From Patescibacteria group bacterium (lineage in GTDB: Bacteria; Patescibacteriota; Patescibacteriia; UBA1558; GWA2-36-10): a stretch of DNA of 35,752 bases. The notes below the pieces were generated by a model. It was not told the origin of the DNA, ran no database searches, and was given only the letters and a program-made list of their open reading frames with translations. The stretch spans positions 1-35,752 of the forward strand of contig JAQUKX010000004.1 of assembly GCA_028718865.1 (NCBI GenBank), read 5' to 3'. Of the stretch, positions 34,631 to 35,752 are shown in pieces. A program made the translations under genes and the position numbers. How positions within the stretch are numbered: the stretch's first letter is position 1; each line of letters starts with the position of its first letter.

Positions 34631-35752
34631 TTAAGATGATTTAAAAATAGCGTTTTTGACATAGACAATATCCCGCCATTTTAAGCTGCGGCTGGCAAAC
34701 ATCAAAACAACATAGGCCGCTCCCCCCAGCAAAGCGCTCACTATCCAATTGAGCTCTTCTTTAAGCTGGATTATCAACCAAAACATAAAAACCGCCGAAA
34801 GCAAAGATCCCAAAACCGGCCAAAAATTTGGCCAATTTATTTCCATAACCAATTTGACTACTGCCCGCAAATTGAGCGTAAACAAAAGTAAAGTGCTAAG
34901 CGAAGAAGCTAAACTGGCTCCCCAAATTCCCAACCAAGGAATAAAGATAAGATTGAGCAAAACATTAAAAGACATGACTATGCCCAAATTGCGAGTATTT
35001 ATTTTTTCTTTTTGAGCGGCATTTAGCAGGCTGGATAAAGAAAAATTTATAAACAAAAAAGGAATAGAAGCAATCAGTATCTGCAAAGGCAAAACCGAAT
35101 AAACAAAACGGCTGGTGTAAAGCTTTTCCACCAATTCTCCGGCCAAAGCAATAGTGCCAAAAGCCAGAGGCAGGGAAATAAAAGCCAAATAACTGAAAGA
35201 CCTGCTAAAAGCTTCTTTCAATTTATCTTTGCTGGTATTAAAATAATTGGCAAAAGCAGGATAAAGAGCGGCCACAAAAGCCAAAGGAATAAACTGCAAA
35301 GCAAAAGTCATTTTATAAGCCACGCTATAAAAACCGACTTCCTCGTCTCCCAAAAATATCTTTAGCAAAAAAGTGTCCATATAAGCATAGACTTTGGCAA
35401 AAATAGCCGCTAGAGCAAAAGGCAGACAAACTTTTAGAATATGCTTGACCAAAGGCTGGGAAAAATAAAATTTTAATTTCAGTTTGTATTTGACCAAGAG
35501 TATATAAGCAGAGTAGAAAAGATTGAATAAGCTGGCCAAAAGCAAAACTATTAAAAATAAAAATACCTGGTCACTAAACTGCATCAGACTGAAACCAGCC
35601 ACTAGCACCAAAATTTGAAAAATTATCGTTCCCCAGGACTCCCATTTCAAGTTTTGGCGACCGCGGATAAAAGCATAAAAAAGCAAAGTAAAACTATCTA
35701 CCACGATAATAGCCGTAGTGATAAAAATCAAATTCCTCACAGCATCATCGTA
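34631..35752 (-). CDS. Polysaccharide flippase (MOP/Wzx-like), truncated by the window end
   Basis: Polytopic; frame stays open through 35752 (YDDAVRNLIFITT..), so the ORF-track start at 35740 is probably internal. Confidence 0.82.
   Translation of the reverse strand, partial: YDDAVRNLIFITTAIIVVDSFTLLFYAFIRGRQNLKWESWGTIIFQILVLVAGFSLMQFSDQVFLFLIVLLLASLFNLFYSAYILLVKYKLKLKFYFSQPLVKHILKVCLPFALAAIFAKVYAYMDTFLLKIFLGDEEVGFYSVAYKMTFALQFIPLAFVAALYPAFANYFNTSKDKLKEAFSRSFSYLAFISLPLAFGTIALAGELVEKLYTSRFVYSVLPLQILIASIPFLFINFSLSSLLNAAQKEKINTRNLGIVMSFNVLLNLIFIPWLGIWGASLASSLSTLLLFTLNLRAVVKLVMEINWPNFWPVLGSLLSAVFMFWLIIQLKEELNWIVSALLGGAAYVVLMFASRSLKWRDIVYVKNAIFKSS

Noticed and set aside
1-35752. tRNA genes, CRISPR arrays, insertion sequences
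   Set aside because: No T-arm GTTCRANYC with matching acceptor stem, no regularly spaced direct repeats and no transposase-like ORF were seen.

Overview
This 35.75 kb window is AT-rich bacterial chromosome. Gene content and style (short AlaRS, compact operons, SecA with an NBD1 insertion, S41/M23 peptidases, a long glycosyltransferase run) look like a Candidate Phyla Radiation/Patescibacteria genome; that lineage is inferred, not proven. About 30 protein genes are supported. They include alaS, hpf, secA, two NUDIX hydrolases, fmt-def, an AmmeMemoRadiSam-B/LigB-like protein, thpR, a WecG/TagA glycosyltransferase, gltX, an M23 peptidase, a Xer recombinase, ftsQ-like, alr, serS, rdgB, lysS and a polysaccharide locus. 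A 49-aa zinc-ribbon ORF (160..309, minus) with a perfect AGGAGG site is missing from the ORF track. I recognised no tRNA, rRNA, CRISPR or IS element. The most interesting observations are: (1) a 28-bp 11-6-11 near-palindrome, ATTGAGTGTAA-GAGTTA-TTATACTCAAT, with dif architecture, next to the Xer gene and abutting its -35 box, near the point where gene strands switch from mostly + to all -, suggesting a single-Xer/dif terminus module; (2) five structured, unrecognised intergenic RNA candidates, four with 17-bp-spaced sigma70-type promoters and all with terminators; (3) a recurrent leaderless promoter layout, with the -10 box about 6-10 nt before the ATG, at the start of most transcription units; (4) -35 boxes sitting in terminator loops; (5) a divergent lycopene-cyclase-like membrane protein; (6) an AT-rich gene inserted scarlessly after secA; (7) small GC-rich palindromes, one inside the ftsQ coding region.
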